Shown here one piece after another: positions 1-11,459 of a stretch of 36,394 nucleotides of DNA (position 1 is the first letter of the stretch; each line of letters begins with the position of its first letter). This stretch comes from Gammaproteobacteria bacterium (GTDB lineage: Bacteria > Pseudomonadota > Gammaproteobacteria > Thiohalobacterales > Thiohalobacteraceae), in contig PABG01000023.1 in the NCBI GenBank assembly GCA_002699185.1, positions 1 to 36,394 on the forward strand. The letters are read 5' to 3'. The position numbers and the translations under genes are program-made. The notes under the pieces are model-generated. The model made no database searches and was not told where the DNA came from. It saw only the letters and a list, made by a program, of their open reading frames with translations.

Positions 1-1173
<1,173 letters not shown>

Positions 1174-1190
1174 GCGCGCGGCTTTCTGGG

Positions 1191-1345
1191 CCACGGATAA
1201 ACACGAATCAACACCGACGAATCAGCCGTAGGCCGGAATAAGGGCCGCAAGGCCCGTTTCCGGCATGGCACGCGTGCCGGAAACGCTGCGCTTATTCCGG
1301 CCTACGAACTTGTTATTGTTTTGATCCTATCCGTGTTCATCCGCG
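1191..1345. repeat. Imperfect inverted-repeat element (CCACGGATAAACACG family)
   Basis: The left arm CCACGGATAAACACGAAT begins at 1191. The right arm ATCCGTGTTCATCCGCGG ends at 1345. The arms are reverse complements over 18 bp with three mismatches. The element lies between maeB and the convergent minus-strand gene, and its interior is occupied by a second palindromic element at 1227-1306. No coding frame is convincing here. I infer a dispersed intergenic repeat; copy number elsewhere in the genome cannot be seen. Confidence 0.6.
1227..1306. repeat. REP-doublet (REPIN-like) palindromic element
   Basis: A perfect 16-bp outer inverted repeat, CGTAGGCCGGAATAAG at 1227-1242 and its complement at 1291-1306, encloses two further hairpins. 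These are GGGCC-GCAA-GGCCC at 1242-1255 and GTTTCCGGCA at 1256-1265 with its complement at 1275-1284. Each half begins with GTAG when read inward. A GTAG head followed by a palindrome is the known hallmark of REP sequences mobilised by RAYT (TnpA-REP) proteins. Assignment to that class is inference. It may also act as a bidirectional terminator between the two convergent genes. Confidence 0.7.
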
Positions 1346-1369
1346 GCACAAATACCACGAAACCCGGAA

Positions 1370-1990
1370 TCAGGACTCGACCGGCTCGGCCTCCTCCAGC
1401 AGCGCCTCCACCCGGGCCAGACCGGCGCGTTCCATCGGCCGGCTGTCGATGGGCGAGCGCGGCGGCTGGCGGATGCCCTCTTCCGGGAAGATCGCCGCCT
1501 CGATCGGCACCTCGCCGGCCATGAACCGCACCACCGGCACGGTATGCTGCTCGTCGCGGCCGAAGCGGAACCGGCGCTGCCCCTCCTCGAAGGGCAGCTG
1601 GTTCTCCATCAGGTAGATGAACACCTCCTCCGGCGTGGCCGCGAACAGGTGCAGATTGACATCCGAGTGCTTGTCGGCGGTACCGCTCAGCACCGAGCCG
1701 GTCAGACGCGGGCGAAAGCGGGCGAAGAAGCTCATCGCCTGCACCGCGGCGCGGCGCAGGGCCTGCAGGTGCCGCGGCTGCTCGTCGCGCTGGAACAGCG
1801 ACTGATAGCTCACCAGCTCGGCCTCGATCTCGGTGTTGCGCGGCATGTTGCGGGTATCGGGCGCGCCCAGGCGTTCGGCCGCCTTGCGCTTGGCCGCGCC
1901 ATAATCGCGCACCCCTTCGGTGGCGATCAGGCGCGCCGCTTCCTGGGCGATGCGCTGGCGCATCTGCTGATCGCGGGTCGAGTGTCGCAT
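1370..1990 (-). CDS. Conserved hypothetical protein, nucleotidyltransferase-like with degenerate active site
   Basis: This is a 206-residue protein of unknown role. Residues 97-116 carry a pattern close to the polymerase-beta-type nucleotidyltransferase motif: G98-S99, then D110-V111-N112. The expected second carboxylate is replaced by asparagine, and the third acidic position may be E164. The N-terminus (about 1-60) is basic and helical-looking. No signal peptide or membrane segment is visible. The start is supported by a purine-rich GGGGGGAG ribosome site six bases upstream. It lies 39 bp downstream of the PBP1A gene on the same strand, so the two are probably co-transcribed. Nucleotidyltransferase fold is a moderately confident reading; catalytic activity is doubtful because of the D-to-N change. 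Confidence 0.75.
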   Translation of the reverse strand: MRHSTRDQQMRQRIAQEAARLIATEGVRDYGAAKRKAAERLGAPDTRNMPRNTEIEAELVSYQSLFQRDEQPRHLQALRRAAVQAMSFFARFRPRLTGSVLSGTADKHSDVNLHLFAATPEEVFIYLMENQLPFEEGQRRFRFGRDEQHTVPVVRFMAGEVPIEAAIFPEEGIRQPPRSPIDSRPMERAGLARVEALLEEAEPVES

Positions 1991-2029
1991 CCCGTACTCC
2001 CCCCTGTGGTGTTGTGGCCCAGGGCCTGT

Positions 2030-4468
2030 CTAGAACAACGGCTCAACCGCGTCGGCCTGCGGATCGTCCCCGTCTTCGCTGACTGCATCCTGGCGGCTGT
2101 AACGGGTCGGCACCTGCTCCTGGCGGAAGGTCTCGAAGATGGCGCCATCCCGGCCGCTCGGCGCCAGCAGGCCGGTAACCGGATCGATGCGCACCGTCAC
2201 CAGCCCGGGCGGCGGATCCCGGCGCTGTTCGGGTATGCCCTCGAGCGCGCTGCGCATGTAGTCGATCCACATGGGCAGTGCGGCACGGCCGCCGGTCTCG
2301 CCCCGGCCCAGGGGTTCCAGTTCATCGAAGCCGACCCAGGCGATGCTGACCAGCCCGGGGACGAAGCCGCAGAACCAGGCGTCACGCTGATCATTGGTGG
2401 TGCCGGTCTTGCCGCGCAGATCCCCGCGGCCCAGCTGCAACGCCCGGCGGCCGGTACCGCGTTTGATCACGTCCTGCAGCAGGCTGTTCATCAACCAGCT
2501 GTTGCGCGCCTCCAGCACCCGTTCGGCCCGGGGCGGGGGCAGCGGCTCGGGCGGACCGTGCAGGGCGGTATCGATATCCTCCGGCGCCGGCCCGGCCTCG
2601 GCTGCGCCTTCGACCCCCGCCTCATCTGCACAGTCCCGGCACACCGTCGGCGGGCGGGCCTCGAACACCGTCTCGCCGTCGGCGTCCAGGATGCGCTCGA
2701 TGAAATAGGGTTCGATGCGAAAGCCGCCGTTGGCGAACACTGCATAGCCGCGCGCCATCTGCAGCGGGGTCACGCTGCCGCTGCCCAGGGCGAGGGACAG
2801 GTTGGCGGGCAATTGGTCGGCTTCGAAGCCGTAGCGTTTCACGAAGTCGATGGCATAGCGCACACCGATATCCTGCAGCAGCCGGATCGAGACCAGATTG
2901 CGCGAATGGGTCAGCGCCTCGCGCAGGCGGGTCGGGCCGTAGAAGCGGCCGCTGTAGTTCTCCGGTCGCCAGTGCGCCTCCAGGCCCGGATCGTCGAACA
3001 CCACCGGGGCGTCGTTGATGATGGTGGCGGCGGTGAAGCCCTTGTCCAGCGCGGCGGAGTAGATGAAGGGCTTGAAGCTCGAACCGGGCTGGCGCCGGGC
3101 CTGGACCGCGCGATTGAACTTGGAGCGGAAGTAATCCAGGCCGCCGACCAGGGCCAGGATGGCGCCGTCATCGGACCGCAGCGAAACCAGCGCGCCCTCG
3201 ACCGCGGGCAGCTGCGCCAGTCGCCAGCCGGACTCGGCTTCCTGCAGGCGCACGATGTCGCCCGGCTGGACCACATCGGCCGCAGCCGTCGGGGCCTTGC
3301 CGCGGCGGTCATGACTGAGATAGGGCCGGGCCCATTCGATGCCGTCCCATCCCACCGTCACCTCGCGGCCATCCCGCAGCAGGGCCGTGAAGGCCTGCTC
3401 CTCCAGGGCCAGCACCACCGCCGGGGCCAGGCCGGCCAGCGCGCCGTAGTCGTCGAGCGCCTCGAGCGCCGCCTCGGCCGGTGCTGTCTCCGGCAGACTC
3501 ACCTGCCCCTCGGCACCGCGGTAGCCGTGGCGCTGGTCGTATTCCATCAGCGCCGCCCGCAACGCCCGGTTCGCGGCCCGCTGGCGGCTCGAATCGAGGG
3601 TGGTCCGCACCTGGTAGCCTTCGGTATAGGCCGCTTCCCCATAACGCTCGACCATGTGCGCGCGGACCATCTCGGCCACATAGGCGGCCTCCAGTTCACT
3701 GGATCGGGCATGCACCCGGGCACTGATCGGCGCGGTCAGGGCCTGGCGGTACTGCTCGGCGTCGATATAGCCCAGGGTGTACATCCGCCCCAGCACATAG
3801 GTGCGGCGCTGCTCGGCCCGCAGCGGGTTGGACACCGGGTTGTCGCGCGACGGCGCCTTGGGCAGACCCGCGATCATGGCCATCTGCGCCAGGCTCAATT
3901 CCTCCAGCGCCAAGCCATAGTAGATCTGCGCCGCCGCCCCCACTCCATAGGCGCGCTGACCGAGATAGATCTTGTTCAAATACAGTTCCAGGATCTGCTG
4001 CTTGGACAGTTCGCGCTCGATCTTGAGCGCCAGAAAGATCTCGGTGAGCTTGCGCAGATAGGTCTTTTCGCTGCTGAGAAAGAAGTTGCGCGCCACCTGC
4101 ATGGTGATGGTGCTGCCGCCCTGGCGCTTCTCGCCGGTACGCAGCAATTCGAAGGCGGCCCGCAGCAGGCCCTGGTAGTCCACCCCGGGATGCTTGAAGA
4201 AACGATCGTCCTCGGCGGCCAGGAAGGCCTGGATCAGCGGCTGCGGCAGCTGTTCGTAGGTCACCGGGATCCGCCGTTTCTCGCCATACTCGGCGATAAG
4301 CTGGTCATCGGCGCTGTAGATCCGCAGCGGCACCTGGAAACGCACGTCCCGCAATGCCTCAATGGAGGGCAGCTGGGGAGTGATATAAAAATAGAGACCA
4401 GCCGCAAGCACCAGACCCGCCACCGCCAGGCCCAGCGTCCCGTACAACAAGAAACGCATAATCTTCAT
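2030..4468 (-). CDS. mrcA: Penicillin-binding protein 1A (bifunctional peptidoglycan glycosyltransferase/transpeptidase)
   Basis: Class A PBP of 812 residues that polymerises and cross-links peptidoglycan at the periplasmic face of the inner membrane. An N-terminal signal anchor spans residues about 5-29. The glycosyltransferase domain has E86 in EDDRFFKHPG and the GGSTITMQ motif at 117-124. The transpeptidase domain has the catalytic serine S463 in SSFK, the SRN triad at 522-524 and KTGT at 687-690, so all active-site motifs are intact. An insert rich in P, E and A with two cysteines (about 607-650) lies just before the KTGT region. The gene is divergent from pilM, the same arrangement as ponA/pilM in Pseudomonas. 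A second in-frame ATG at codon 4 is an equally possible start. Confidence 0.96.
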   Translation of the reverse strand: MKIMRFLLYGTLGLAVAGLVLAAGLYFYITPQLPSIEALRDVRFQVPLRIYSADDQLIAEYGEKRRIPVTYEQLPQPLIQAFLAAEDDRFFKHPGVDYQGLLRAAFELLRTGEKRQGGSTITMQVARNFFLSSEKTYLRKLTEIFLALKIERELSKQQILELYLNKIYLGQRAYGVGAAAQIYYGLALEELSLAQMAMIAGLPKAPSRDNPVSNPLRAEQRRTYVLGRMYTLGYIDAEQYRQALTAPISARVHARSSELEAAYVAEMVRAHMVERYGEAAYTEGYQVRTTLDSSRQRAANRALRAALMEYDQRHGYRGAEGQVSLPETAPAEAALEALDDYGALAGLAPAVVLALEEQAFTALLRDGREVTVGWDGIEWARPYLSHDRRGKAPTAAADVVQPGDIVRLQEAESGWRLAQLPAVEGALVSLRSDDGAILALVGGLDYFRSKFNRAVQARRQPGSSFKPFIYSAALDKGFTAATIINDAPVVFDDPGLEAHWRPENYSGRFYGPTRLREALTHSRNLVSIRLLQDIGVRYAIDFVKRYGFEADQLPANLSLALGSGSVTPLQMARGYAVFANGGFRIEPYFIERILDADGETVFEARPPTVCRDCADEAGVEGAAEAGPAPEDIDTALHGPPEPLPPPRAERVLEARNSWLMNSLLQDVIKRGTGRRALQLGRGDLRGKTGTTNDQRDAWFCGFVPGLVSIAWVGFDELEPLGRGETGGRAALPMWIDYMRSALEGIPEQRRDPPPGLVTVRIDPVTGLLAPSGRDGAIFETFRQEQVPTRYSRQDAVSEDGDDPQADAVEPLF

Positions 4469-4599
4469 AAGATATGGAAATAACAGGGGAGTGTGATTCC
4501 CGTCTCAGCTTGTTCACGCCATAGACTCGTCACTATAAAGGAAATCAGGCTGGTTCCGATACCCTGATTCGACACCTGAAGGCGCAGCCAGAACTTTTG

Positions 4600-4628
4600 T
4601 TGACAAACAGTTGGGGTTCCCTTCTAAT
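4600..4628 (+). promoter_or_regulatory. Strong sigma70-type promoter for pilMNOPQ
   Basis: A consensus -35 box TTGACA (4600-4605) is followed by a 17-bp spacer and a -10 box TCTAAT (4623-4628, five of six consensus bases). Predicted transcription start is near 4635, giving a leader of about 55 nt before the pilM GTG codon. It is the best promoter match in the window and sits in the divergent ponA/pilM gap. Confidence 0.8.
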
Positions 4629-4669
4629 GCAAGAGTCGACGTTTTAGGCGCAAGCTCAGGATAAAATAA

Positions 4670-5767
<1,098 letters not shown>

Positions 5768-5784
5768 AGGGGGAGCACAAGGAA

Positions 5785-6363
5785 ATGGCACGCATCAATC
5801 TATTACCCTGGCGCGAGGAACTGCGCGCCCAGCAGCAGAAGGACTTCGTGGTCCAGGTGGTGCTGGCTGCCGTGTTCGGCGCCGCCATCTGGGGGCTGTG
5901 GCACATGCAGATGGCCCAGACCATCGAGAACCAGAACAGCCGCAACGGTTTTCTCCAGGCCGAGATCAAGAAACTGGACAAGGAAATCCGCGAAATCAAT
6001 GACCTCGAAAAGACCAAGGCCAACCTGCTCGCACGCATGAACGTGATCCAGGAACTGCAGAGCAATCGCCCCATGAGCGTCCACCTGATGGACGAACTGG
6101 TGCGCACCCTGCCCGAAGGCGTGCATCTGACCAGGCTGCAGCAGAACGAGACCAAGCTCAGCATCGACGGCGTGGCCCAGTCCAACGCGCGGGTCTCGGC
6201 CTACATGCGCAACATCGACGCCTCTGACTGGCTCACCAATCCGGGGCTGCAGGTCATCGAGACCAAGAAACAGGAGCGCTCCCGCTCCGCCGAGTTCACC
6301 CTCACGGCGAGGCAGAAGAACGCCGACGCGGAAGCCAACCAGGATGCCGGGGGTGATTCATGA
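5785..6363 (+). CDS. pilN: Type IV pilus inner-membrane assembly protein PilN
   Basis: Bitopic inner-membrane protein of 192 residues. The N-terminus MARINLLPWREELRAQQ contains the conserved INLLPWR motif that docks into PilM. One membrane helix (about residues 17-37) is followed by a coiled-coil stretch rich in K and E (about 50-85) and a periplasmic ferredoxin-like domain that pairs with PilO. The start follows pilM by 17 bp with GGGGGAG and AAGGAA upstream. The stop overlaps the pilO start by four bases (ATGA), implying translational coupling. Confidence 0.96.
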   Translation: MARINLLPWREELRAQQQKDFVVQVVLAAVFGAAIWGLWHMQMAQTIENQNSRNGFLQAEIKKLDKEIREINDLEKTKANLLARMNVIQELQSNRPMSVHLMDELVRTLPEGVHLTRLQQNETKLSIDGVAQSNARVSAYMRNIDASDWLTNPGLQVIETKKQERSRSAEFTLTARQKNADAEANQDAGGDS

Positions 6364-6977
6364 ACCTGGATCTGAACAAGATCAATGAACTCGACTTCAG
6401 CAACATCCATAACTGGCCGCTGCCGGCACGCATCTTCGTCATTGCGCTGGTGGCCGTGGCCGTGGCCTTTCTCGGTTACTGGTTCGACATCAAGGACCAG
6501 CAGGCCAACCTGCAGAAGGTCGAGCGCAAGGAACAGGAACTGAAGTCCGAGTTCGAGGCCAAGGCGGCCAAGGCGGCCAATCTCGAGGCCTACAAGCAGC
6601 AGCTCGAAGAGATGCGCCAGAGCTTCGGTACCATGCTGCGCCAGCTGCCGAACAAGACCGAGGTCGCCGAACTGCTGGTCGACGTTTCCCAGACCGGCCT
6701 GGCCAGCGGCCTGGAGTTCGAACTGTTCAAGCCCGAGAACGAGATCCCCAGGGATTTCTACGCCGAACTGCCCATCAGCATCCGCGTGCGCGGCAGCTAT
6801 CACGAGTTCGGCAACTTCGTCAGCGGCGTGGCCGCCCTGCCCCGCATCGTCACCATTCATGACATCGGCATTGCGCCGGCCAAGGAAGGGGATGACGGTC
6901 AGGGCCAGCTGGTCATGGAGCTGACGGCCAAGACCTATCGTTACCTGGACGAGGATGAAGAGGAGGCGGGCCAGTGA
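6360..6977 (+). CDS. pilO: Type IV pilus inner-membrane assembly protein PilO
   Basis: Partner of PilN in the periplasmic alignment complex linking the inner-membrane motor to the secretin; 205 residues. A short cytoplasmic tail is followed by a single membrane helix (about residues 22-42) and a coiled coil rich in K, E and Q (about 48-85). The globular domain includes the family-typical segment from GSYHEFGNFVSGVA onward. ATGA overlap with pilN and GTGA overlap with pilP place it in the middle of one coupled operon. Confidence 0.96.
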   Translation: MNLDLNKINELDFSNIHNWPLPARIFVIALVAVAVAFLGYWFDIKDQQANLQKVERKEQELKSEFEAKAAKAANLEAYKQQLEEMRQSFGTMLRQLPNKTEVAELLVDVSQTGLASGLEFELFKPENEIPRDFYAELPISIRVRGSYHEFGNFVSGVAALPRIVTIHDIGIAPAKEGDDGQGQLVMELTAKTYRYLDEDEEEAGQ

Positions 6978-7516
6978 AATTGACCATGGAACGCCCCGCC
7001 CGGATTGCCTGGCTGCTGAGTGTATCCGCCCTGGTTGCTGCCTGCGGCGGCGGCCAGACCGATGACCTGCGCCAGTACGTGGACGAGGTGCGCGCCCGGC
7101 AGAATACGCGCGTGGAGCCGCTGCCGGAGTTCAAACCCTACGAGACCTTTCTCTACCAGGCCACCGACCTGCGCAGCCCGTTCCGGCCCAGTGCCGGCGG
7201 CACCCCGGAGGATATTCTGACCGAGCGCAGCGACAGCGGCGTACGACCCGACAGCAACCGGCCCCGCGAGGCGCTGGAGGCCTTCCCGCTGGATACCCTG
7301 CGCATGGTCGGCACCCTGGACCAGGGCGGCCAGTCCTGGGCACTGGTACGCGCCAACGACGGCACCATTCACCGGGTTCAGCCGGGCAACTACCTGGGTC
7401 AGAACCACGGCAGGATCGCCAACATAACGGAATACGAAATCGAGTTAGTGGAAATCGTTCCGGACGGGCTGGGAGGCTGGATCGAACGCCAGGCCTCGCT
7501 CGCGCTCAGTGAATGA
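6974..7516 (+). CDS. pilP: Type IV pilus lipoprotein PilP
   Basis: Inner-membrane lipoprotein of 180 residues that bridges the PilNO complex to the secretin PilQ. The N-terminal signal ends in a lipobox LVAAC with the acylated cysteine at C24. A disordered linker follows, then the beta-sandwich domain (about 95-175) with the sequence FPLDTLRMVGTLDQGGQSWALV, typical of PilP. The GTG start overlaps the pilO stop; an internal ATG four codons later would still keep the lipobox. Its 3' end overlaps the longest possible pilQ frame. Confidence 0.95.
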   Translation: MKLTMERPARIAWLLSVSALVAACGGGQTDDLRQYVDEVRARQNTRVEPLPEFKPYETFLYQATDLRSPFRPSAGGTPEDILTERSDSGVRPDSNRPREALEAFPLDTLRMVGTLDQGGQSWALVRANDGTIHRVQPGNYLGQNHGRIANITEYEIELVEIVPDGLGGWIERQASLALSE

Positions 7517-7535
7517 TCCCATGGGGGGAAACAGG

Positions 7536-9707
7536 ATGATCACAATGCACTTTGCCCATAACCGTCACAGCCGTCCGCAGGCCTCGACCAGAACGGATAC
7601 CATCATGACCCGACTGCATACCCTCCTGCTCGGCCTCGCCGTCCTGGTGTTCTCGCAGACACTGGCGGCCCAGACCAACGCCCTGCAGGGCGTTGATGTC
7701 TCGTCCCTGCCCGGCAACAAGGTGCAGATCACGCTGAACATGGCCGAACCGGCGGAAAAACCGCTGAGCTTCACCATCGACAACCCGGCCCGGATTGCGC
7801 TGGATCTTCCCAACACCAGCAATCAGCTGGGCACCAAGTCACAGAACATCGGCGTCGGCCTGGCCAAGAGCCTGACCGCCATCGAGGCCCAGGGACGCAC
7901 CCGCGTGGTGTTCAACCTGGTGGAGACCGCGCCCTATGACCTGAAGAGCGAAGGCAATCGCATCGTGCTGACAATCGGCGCCAGCGGCCCGATCACCACC
8001 GCCTCCGGCACGGCCGCCGACACCAGCGGAGCGCCGAAGCCCGCACCGCGCAGCGCTGCGGCCGGCAGTCGCATCGAGAATGTCGACTTCCGCCGCGGCC
8101 CGGATGGCGAGGCGCGGGTCATGATTCAGCTGTCCAACCCCAACATTCCGGTCGATATGCGCCAGGAGGCGGGCAAGGTCGTGCTGGACATCCACAACGC
8201 CCAGCTGCCCGCAGAGCTGGAGCGGCGCCTGGACGTGATCGATTTCGCGACCCCGGTGCAGACCATCGACACCCGCAGCCGCGGCGACAACGTGCGCGTG
8301 ACCATCGCGCCGGAAGGCGAGTACGAACACATCGCCTACCAGTCCGACGACCTGTTCACGGTCGAGGTGCGCAAGGTCACCAAGGAAGAGCAGGAACAGC
8401 GCCAGCGCGAGGAGATCGGCTACACCGGCCAGCGCCTGTCGCTGAACTTCCAGGACATCGAGGTGCGCTCGGTGCTGCAGCTGATCGCCGACTTCACCAA
8501 TACCAATATCGTGGTCAGTGACACCGTCAGCGGCAACATCACCCTGAGGCTGCAGAACGTGCCCTGGGACCAGGCGCTGGACATCGTGCTCAAGACCAAG
8601 GGCCTGGCCATGCGCAAGAACGAGGACGTGATCCTGGTCGCCCCCAGCGAGGAGCTGGCCGCGCGCGAGAAGCTGGAACTGGAATCGCAGAAGCAGATCG
8701 AGGAACTGGCCCCGCTGTTCTCCGAGTTCATCCAGGTCAACTACGCCAAGGCTGCCGACCTGGCCACGCTCCTCAAGGGCGAGGGCGGCGGTGAAGGCGC
8801 CAGCCTGCTCTCCGAGCGCGGCTCGGTGAGCATCGATCAGCGCACCAACACCCTGCTGGTCAAGGACACGGCCGAGCGGCTGGAGGACATCCGCCGGCTG
8901 ATCACCAGCCTGGATATCCCGGTGCGTCAGGTGATGATCGAATCGCGCATCGTGATCGCCAATGACGACTTCGCCCGCGATCTCGGCGTCAAGCTCGGGC
9001 TGACCAAGAACGACGTCTACCAGAACGAGACCCGCGGCATCATCGGCGGCGGTCTGCCCGGCGACCTGGCCCCTCCGGGCGGCGTGGTCGGCATCGAGAA
9101 CCCCGCCGGCAGCGGCAACGAGGCCCTGATGGTCGACCTGCCCGTCGGCGACGCGGCAGGCGCACTCAACCTGCTGGTCGGCCGCGTCGGCCGGGATCTG
9201 CTGCGCCTGGAACTGTCCGCCATGCAGGCCGAGGGCCGCGGCGAGGTGCTCTCCAACCCGCGCGTGATCACCTCCAACCAGCATGAGGCCACGATTCAGC
9301 AGGGTGTGGAGATCCCCTACCAGGAGGCCTCTTCCAGCGGCGCGACCTCGGTCAGCTTCAAGGAAGCCGTGCTGGAGCTCAATGTCACCCCGCAGATCAC
9401 GCCCGACGACCGCATCATCATGGATCTGCGGGTGAGCAAGGACAGCGTCGGCCAGGTCTTTGCCGGCGTGCCCAGCATCAACACCCGCAACGTCGAAACC
9501 CAGGTGCTGGTCGACAACGGCGACACCGTGGTGCTCGGCGGCATCTATGAGCAGACCCGGCTCGACGAGGTCGACAAGGTGCCGTTCTTCGGCGACCTGC
9601 CCGGTGTGGGCGTACTGTTCCGCCAGACCCGCAAGCAGGATGACAAGACCGAACTGCTGATCTTCGTCACCCCGAAGATCATCAAGCAGAGCCTGCGCAT
9701 CAACTGA
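7536..9707 (+). CDS. pilQ: Type IV pilus secretin PilQ
   Basis: Outer-membrane secretin forming the pore for the pilus fibre; about 723 residues from the chosen start. Order of parts: signal peptide (core near [10 protein letters not shown], probable cut after LAAQ), two peptidoglycan-binding AMIN domains, an STN/N0 domain beginning near [10 protein letters not shown], a short N1 domain, and the secretin domain. The secretin domain ends in [14 protein letters not shown] and [11 protein letters not shown], the family signature. The start is uncertain. GTG at 7509 is the longest; ATG 7536 has GGGGGG seven bases upstream and is preferred here; ATG 7605 would give the most conventional signal peptide. 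Last gene of the pil operon. Confidence 0.95.
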   Translation: MITMHFAHNRHSRPQASTRTDTIMTRLHTLLLGLAVLVFSQTLAAQTNALQGVDVSSLPGNKVQITLNMAEPAEKPLSFTIDNPARIALDLPNTSNQLGTKSQNIGVGLAKSLTAIEAQGRTRVVFNLVETAPYDLKSEGNRIVLTIGASGPITTASGTAADTSGAPKPAPRSAAAGSRIENVDFRRGPDGEARVMIQLSNPNIPVDMRQEAGKVVLDIHNAQLPAELERRLDVIDFATPVQTIDTRSRGDNVRVTIAPEGEYEHIAYQSDDLFTVEVRKVTKEEQEQRQREEIGYTGQRLSLNFQDIEVRSVLQLIADFTNTNIVVSDTVSGNITLRLQNVPWDQALDIVLKTKGLAMRKNEDVILVAPSEELAAREKLELESQKQIEELAPLFSEFIQVNYAKAADLATLLKGEGGGEGASLLSERGSVSIDQRTNTLLVKDTAERLEDIRRLITSLDIPVRQVMIESRIVIANDDFARDLGVKLGLTKNDVYQNETRGIIGGGLPGDLAPPGGVVGIENPAGSGNEALMVDLPVGDAAGALNLLVGRVGRDLLRLELSAMQAEGRGEVLSNPRVITSNQHEATIQQGVEIPYQEASSSGATSVSFKEAVLELNVTPQITPDDRIIMDLRVSKDSVGQVFAGVPSINTRNVETQVLVDNGDTVVLGGIYEQTRLDEVDKVPFFGDLPGVGVLFRQTRKQDDKTELLIFVTPKIIKQSLRIN

Positions 9708-9739
9708 CGCTTGCCCCTGTCAGGCTTTTCTGGCATACC

Positions 9740-9763
9740 TGCCCGGCATGAAAATGCCGGGCA
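9740..9763 (+). promoter_or_regulatory. GAAA-loop hairpin enclosing the aroK start codon
   Basis: TGCCCGGCAT (9740-9749) and ATGCCGGGCA (9754-9763) are perfect complements, separated by the four-base loop GAAA. The first possible aroK ATG (9748-9750) straddles the top of the stem and the loop. The second (9754-9756) lies in the right arm. No clear ribosome site precedes it. The sequence right after the stem (ATTTGTTT) is T-rich, so the same structure could terminate pilQ transcripts. Confidence 0.7.
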
Positions 9764-10302
9764 ATTTGTTTCTGGTCGGGCCGATGGGCGCCGGCAAATC
9801 CACCATCGGCCGCCAACTGGCGCGCAGCCTGCGCCGTGACTTCCTCGACAGCGACCGCGAGATCGAACTGCGCACCGGGGTGGACATCCCCTTCATCTTC
9901 GAAAAGGAGGGTGAAGAGGGTTTCCGCCGCCGCGAGGCGGAGGTCATCGACGAACTCACCCGCAAACAGGGCATTGTGCTGGCCACCGGCGGCGGCGCCG
10001 TCACCCGCGAGACCAACCGCCGCCACCTGGCCGACCGCGGCACCGTAATCTATCTGCACACCTCCGTTGACCAGCAGCTGGCGCGCACGGCCCGCGACCG
10101 CAACCGGCCGCTGCTGCAGACCGAAGATCCGCGTGCCCGCCTGGAGGCTCTGATGGCCGAGCGCGAGCCCCTGTACCGCTCGCTGGCCAATCTGGTGATC
10201 GAGACCGACGGGCGCAGCGTCAAGGATGTGGTGCGCGAGATCGTGCAACGGCTCGACCCCGGCTGCGGAAACCGCCCCCGCACCAACCACGACCGCCACT
10301 AG
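9748..10302 (+). CDS. aroK: Shikimate kinase
   Basis: Phosphorylates shikimate to shikimate-3-phosphate with ATP, the fifth step of chorismate synthesis. This is a 184-residue P-loop protein. Walker [10 protein letters not shown] is at residues 11-19, DSDREIE supplies the metal/shikimate-binding aspartates, GEEGFRRRE carries shikimate-binding arginines, and ATGGGAV follows, then the LID arginines in RDRNRPLL. The sequence from [20 protein letters not shown] onward is close to the E. coli enzyme as I recall it. Two starts (9748 and 9754) are possible; both lie in the hairpin described above. It sits between pilQ and aroB, the usual order in this group. Confidence 0.96.
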   Translation: MKMPGNLFLVGPMGAGKSTIGRQLARSLRRDFLDSDREIELRTGVDIPFIFEKEGEEGFRRREAEVIDELTRKQGIVLATGGGAVTRETNRRHLADRGTVIYLHTSVDQQLARTARDRNRPLLQTEDPRARLEALMAEREPLYRSLANLVIETDGRSVKDVVREIVQRLDPGCGNRPRTNHDRH

Positions 10303-10307
10303 GCGGC

Positions 10308-10337
10308 TTTACTCGCGGCCGCCTCTGTCCGTATAGT
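10308..10337 (+). promoter_or_regulatory. Possible sigma70 promoter for aroB
   Basis: TTTACT (10308-10313, four of six) and TATAGT (10332-10337, five of six) are separated by 18 bp. They lie in the short aroK/aroB gap, about 34 bp before the aroB ATG. The match is moderate and unproven. Confidence 0.4.
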
Positions 10338-10370
10338 GCTGATCTCGAGCACAAAAGACAGTTCAACCCC

Positions 10371-11453
10371 ATGAAAACCCTGTACGTCGAACTCGGCGAA
10401 CGCAGCTACCCCATTCATATCGGTCCCGGCCTGCTTGGTCGCGCGGACCTGCTCCAGCCCGCCATCCACGGCCGCCAGGTGATGATCGTCACCAACGAGA
10501 CCATCGCCCCGCTGTATCTGGCGGCGGCACAGGCCGGGCTGTCCGACTATGACCTCCAGACCGTGATCCTGCCCGATGGCGAGCAGTACAAGAACCTGGA
10601 CACCCTGAACCGCATCTTCGATGCCCTGCTGGAACACCGCTTCAACCGCAAGTGCACCCTGGTCGCGCTCGGCGGCGGCGTGATCGGCGACCTGGCCGGC
10701 TTTGCCGCCGCCAGTTATCAACGCGGGGTGGACTTCATCCAGATCCCGACCACCCTGCTGGCCCAGGTCGACTCCTCGGTCGGCGGCAAGACCGGCGTGA
10801 ATCACCCGTTGGGCAAGAACATGATCGGCGCCTTCCATCAGCCCAACTGCGTGCTGGCCGACACCGATACCCTGGCCACCCTGGACAACCGCCAGCTGGC
10901 CGCCGGCCTGGCCGAGATCATCAAGTACGGTCTGATCCGCGACGCCGATTTCTTCACCTGGCTGGAAAAGAACATGGACCTGCTCACGGCACGCGATACC
11001 GATGCCCTGATCTTCGCCATCGCCCGCTCCTGCCTGAACAAGGCCGAGGTGGTCGCCGCCGACGAGCGCGAAAGCGGCCAGCGCGCCCTGCTCAACCTGG
11101 GCCATACCTTCGGCCACGCCATCGAGACCGGCATGGGCTACGGCACCTGGCTGCACGGCGAGGCCGTGGGAACGGGCATGCTGCTGGCCGCGCAACTCTC
11201 GGCCCGCCAGGGCTGGCTCGATGCGGGCGAGGTCGAACGCATCGAGCAGCTGCTCATCCGGGCCGGTCTGCCGACCCGCATCCCGGACGAGATGAGCACC
11301 CGGCAATTCCTGGACCTGATGGCGGTGGACAAGAAGGTCATGGACAGCGGCCTGCGGCTGGTGCTGCTCAAGGGCATAGGCGCGGCCGTGGTGACCGGTG
11401 ATTTCGACCCCGACCTGCTGCGCGCCACCCTGGACGCCGCCCATGCCGGGTGA
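10371..11453 (+). CDS. aroB: 3-dehydroquinate synthase
   Basis: Converts DAHP to 3-dehydroquinate, the second step of the shikimate pathway, using NAD+ and a divalent metal. This is a 360-residue cytoplasmic enzyme. The NAD-binding segment [18 protein letters not shown] is followed by [29 protein letters not shown], the catalytic lysine-rich loop. Metal ligands are expected in the AEIIKYGLI glutamate and the two histidine regions [12 protein letters not shown] and WLHGEAV, all present. Length and start match the family. It is followed six bases later by the dGTPase homologue. Confidence 0.97.
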   Translation: MKTLYVELGERSYPIHIGPGLLGRADLLQPAIHGRQVMIVTNETIAPLYLAAAQAGLSDYDLQTVILPDGEQYKNLDTLNRIFDALLEHRFNRKCTLVALGGGVIGDLAGFAAASYQRGVDFIQIPTTLLAQVDSSVGGKTGVNHPLGKNMIGAFHQPNCVLADTDTLATLDNRQLAAGLAEIIKYGLIRDADFFTWLEKNMDLLTARDTDALIFAIARSCLNKAEVVAADERESGQRALLNLGHTFGHAIETGMGYGTWLHGEAVGTGMLLAAQLSARQGWLDAGEVERIEQLLIRAGLPTRIPDEMSTRQFLDLMAVDKKVMDSGLRLVLLKGIGAAVVTGDFDPDLLRATLDAAHAG

Positions 11454-11459
11454 TCGCAC

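Noticed and set aside
1191-1345. CRISPR-like repeat array
   Set aside because: The repeats are inverted and nested, not direct and regularly spaced, and there are no cas genes.
1544-4483. Open frame of 979 codons on the plus strand opposite mrcA
   Set aside because: It is a shadow of the PBP1A gene and the upstream hypothetical gene; the real proteins have all their motifs on the minus strand.
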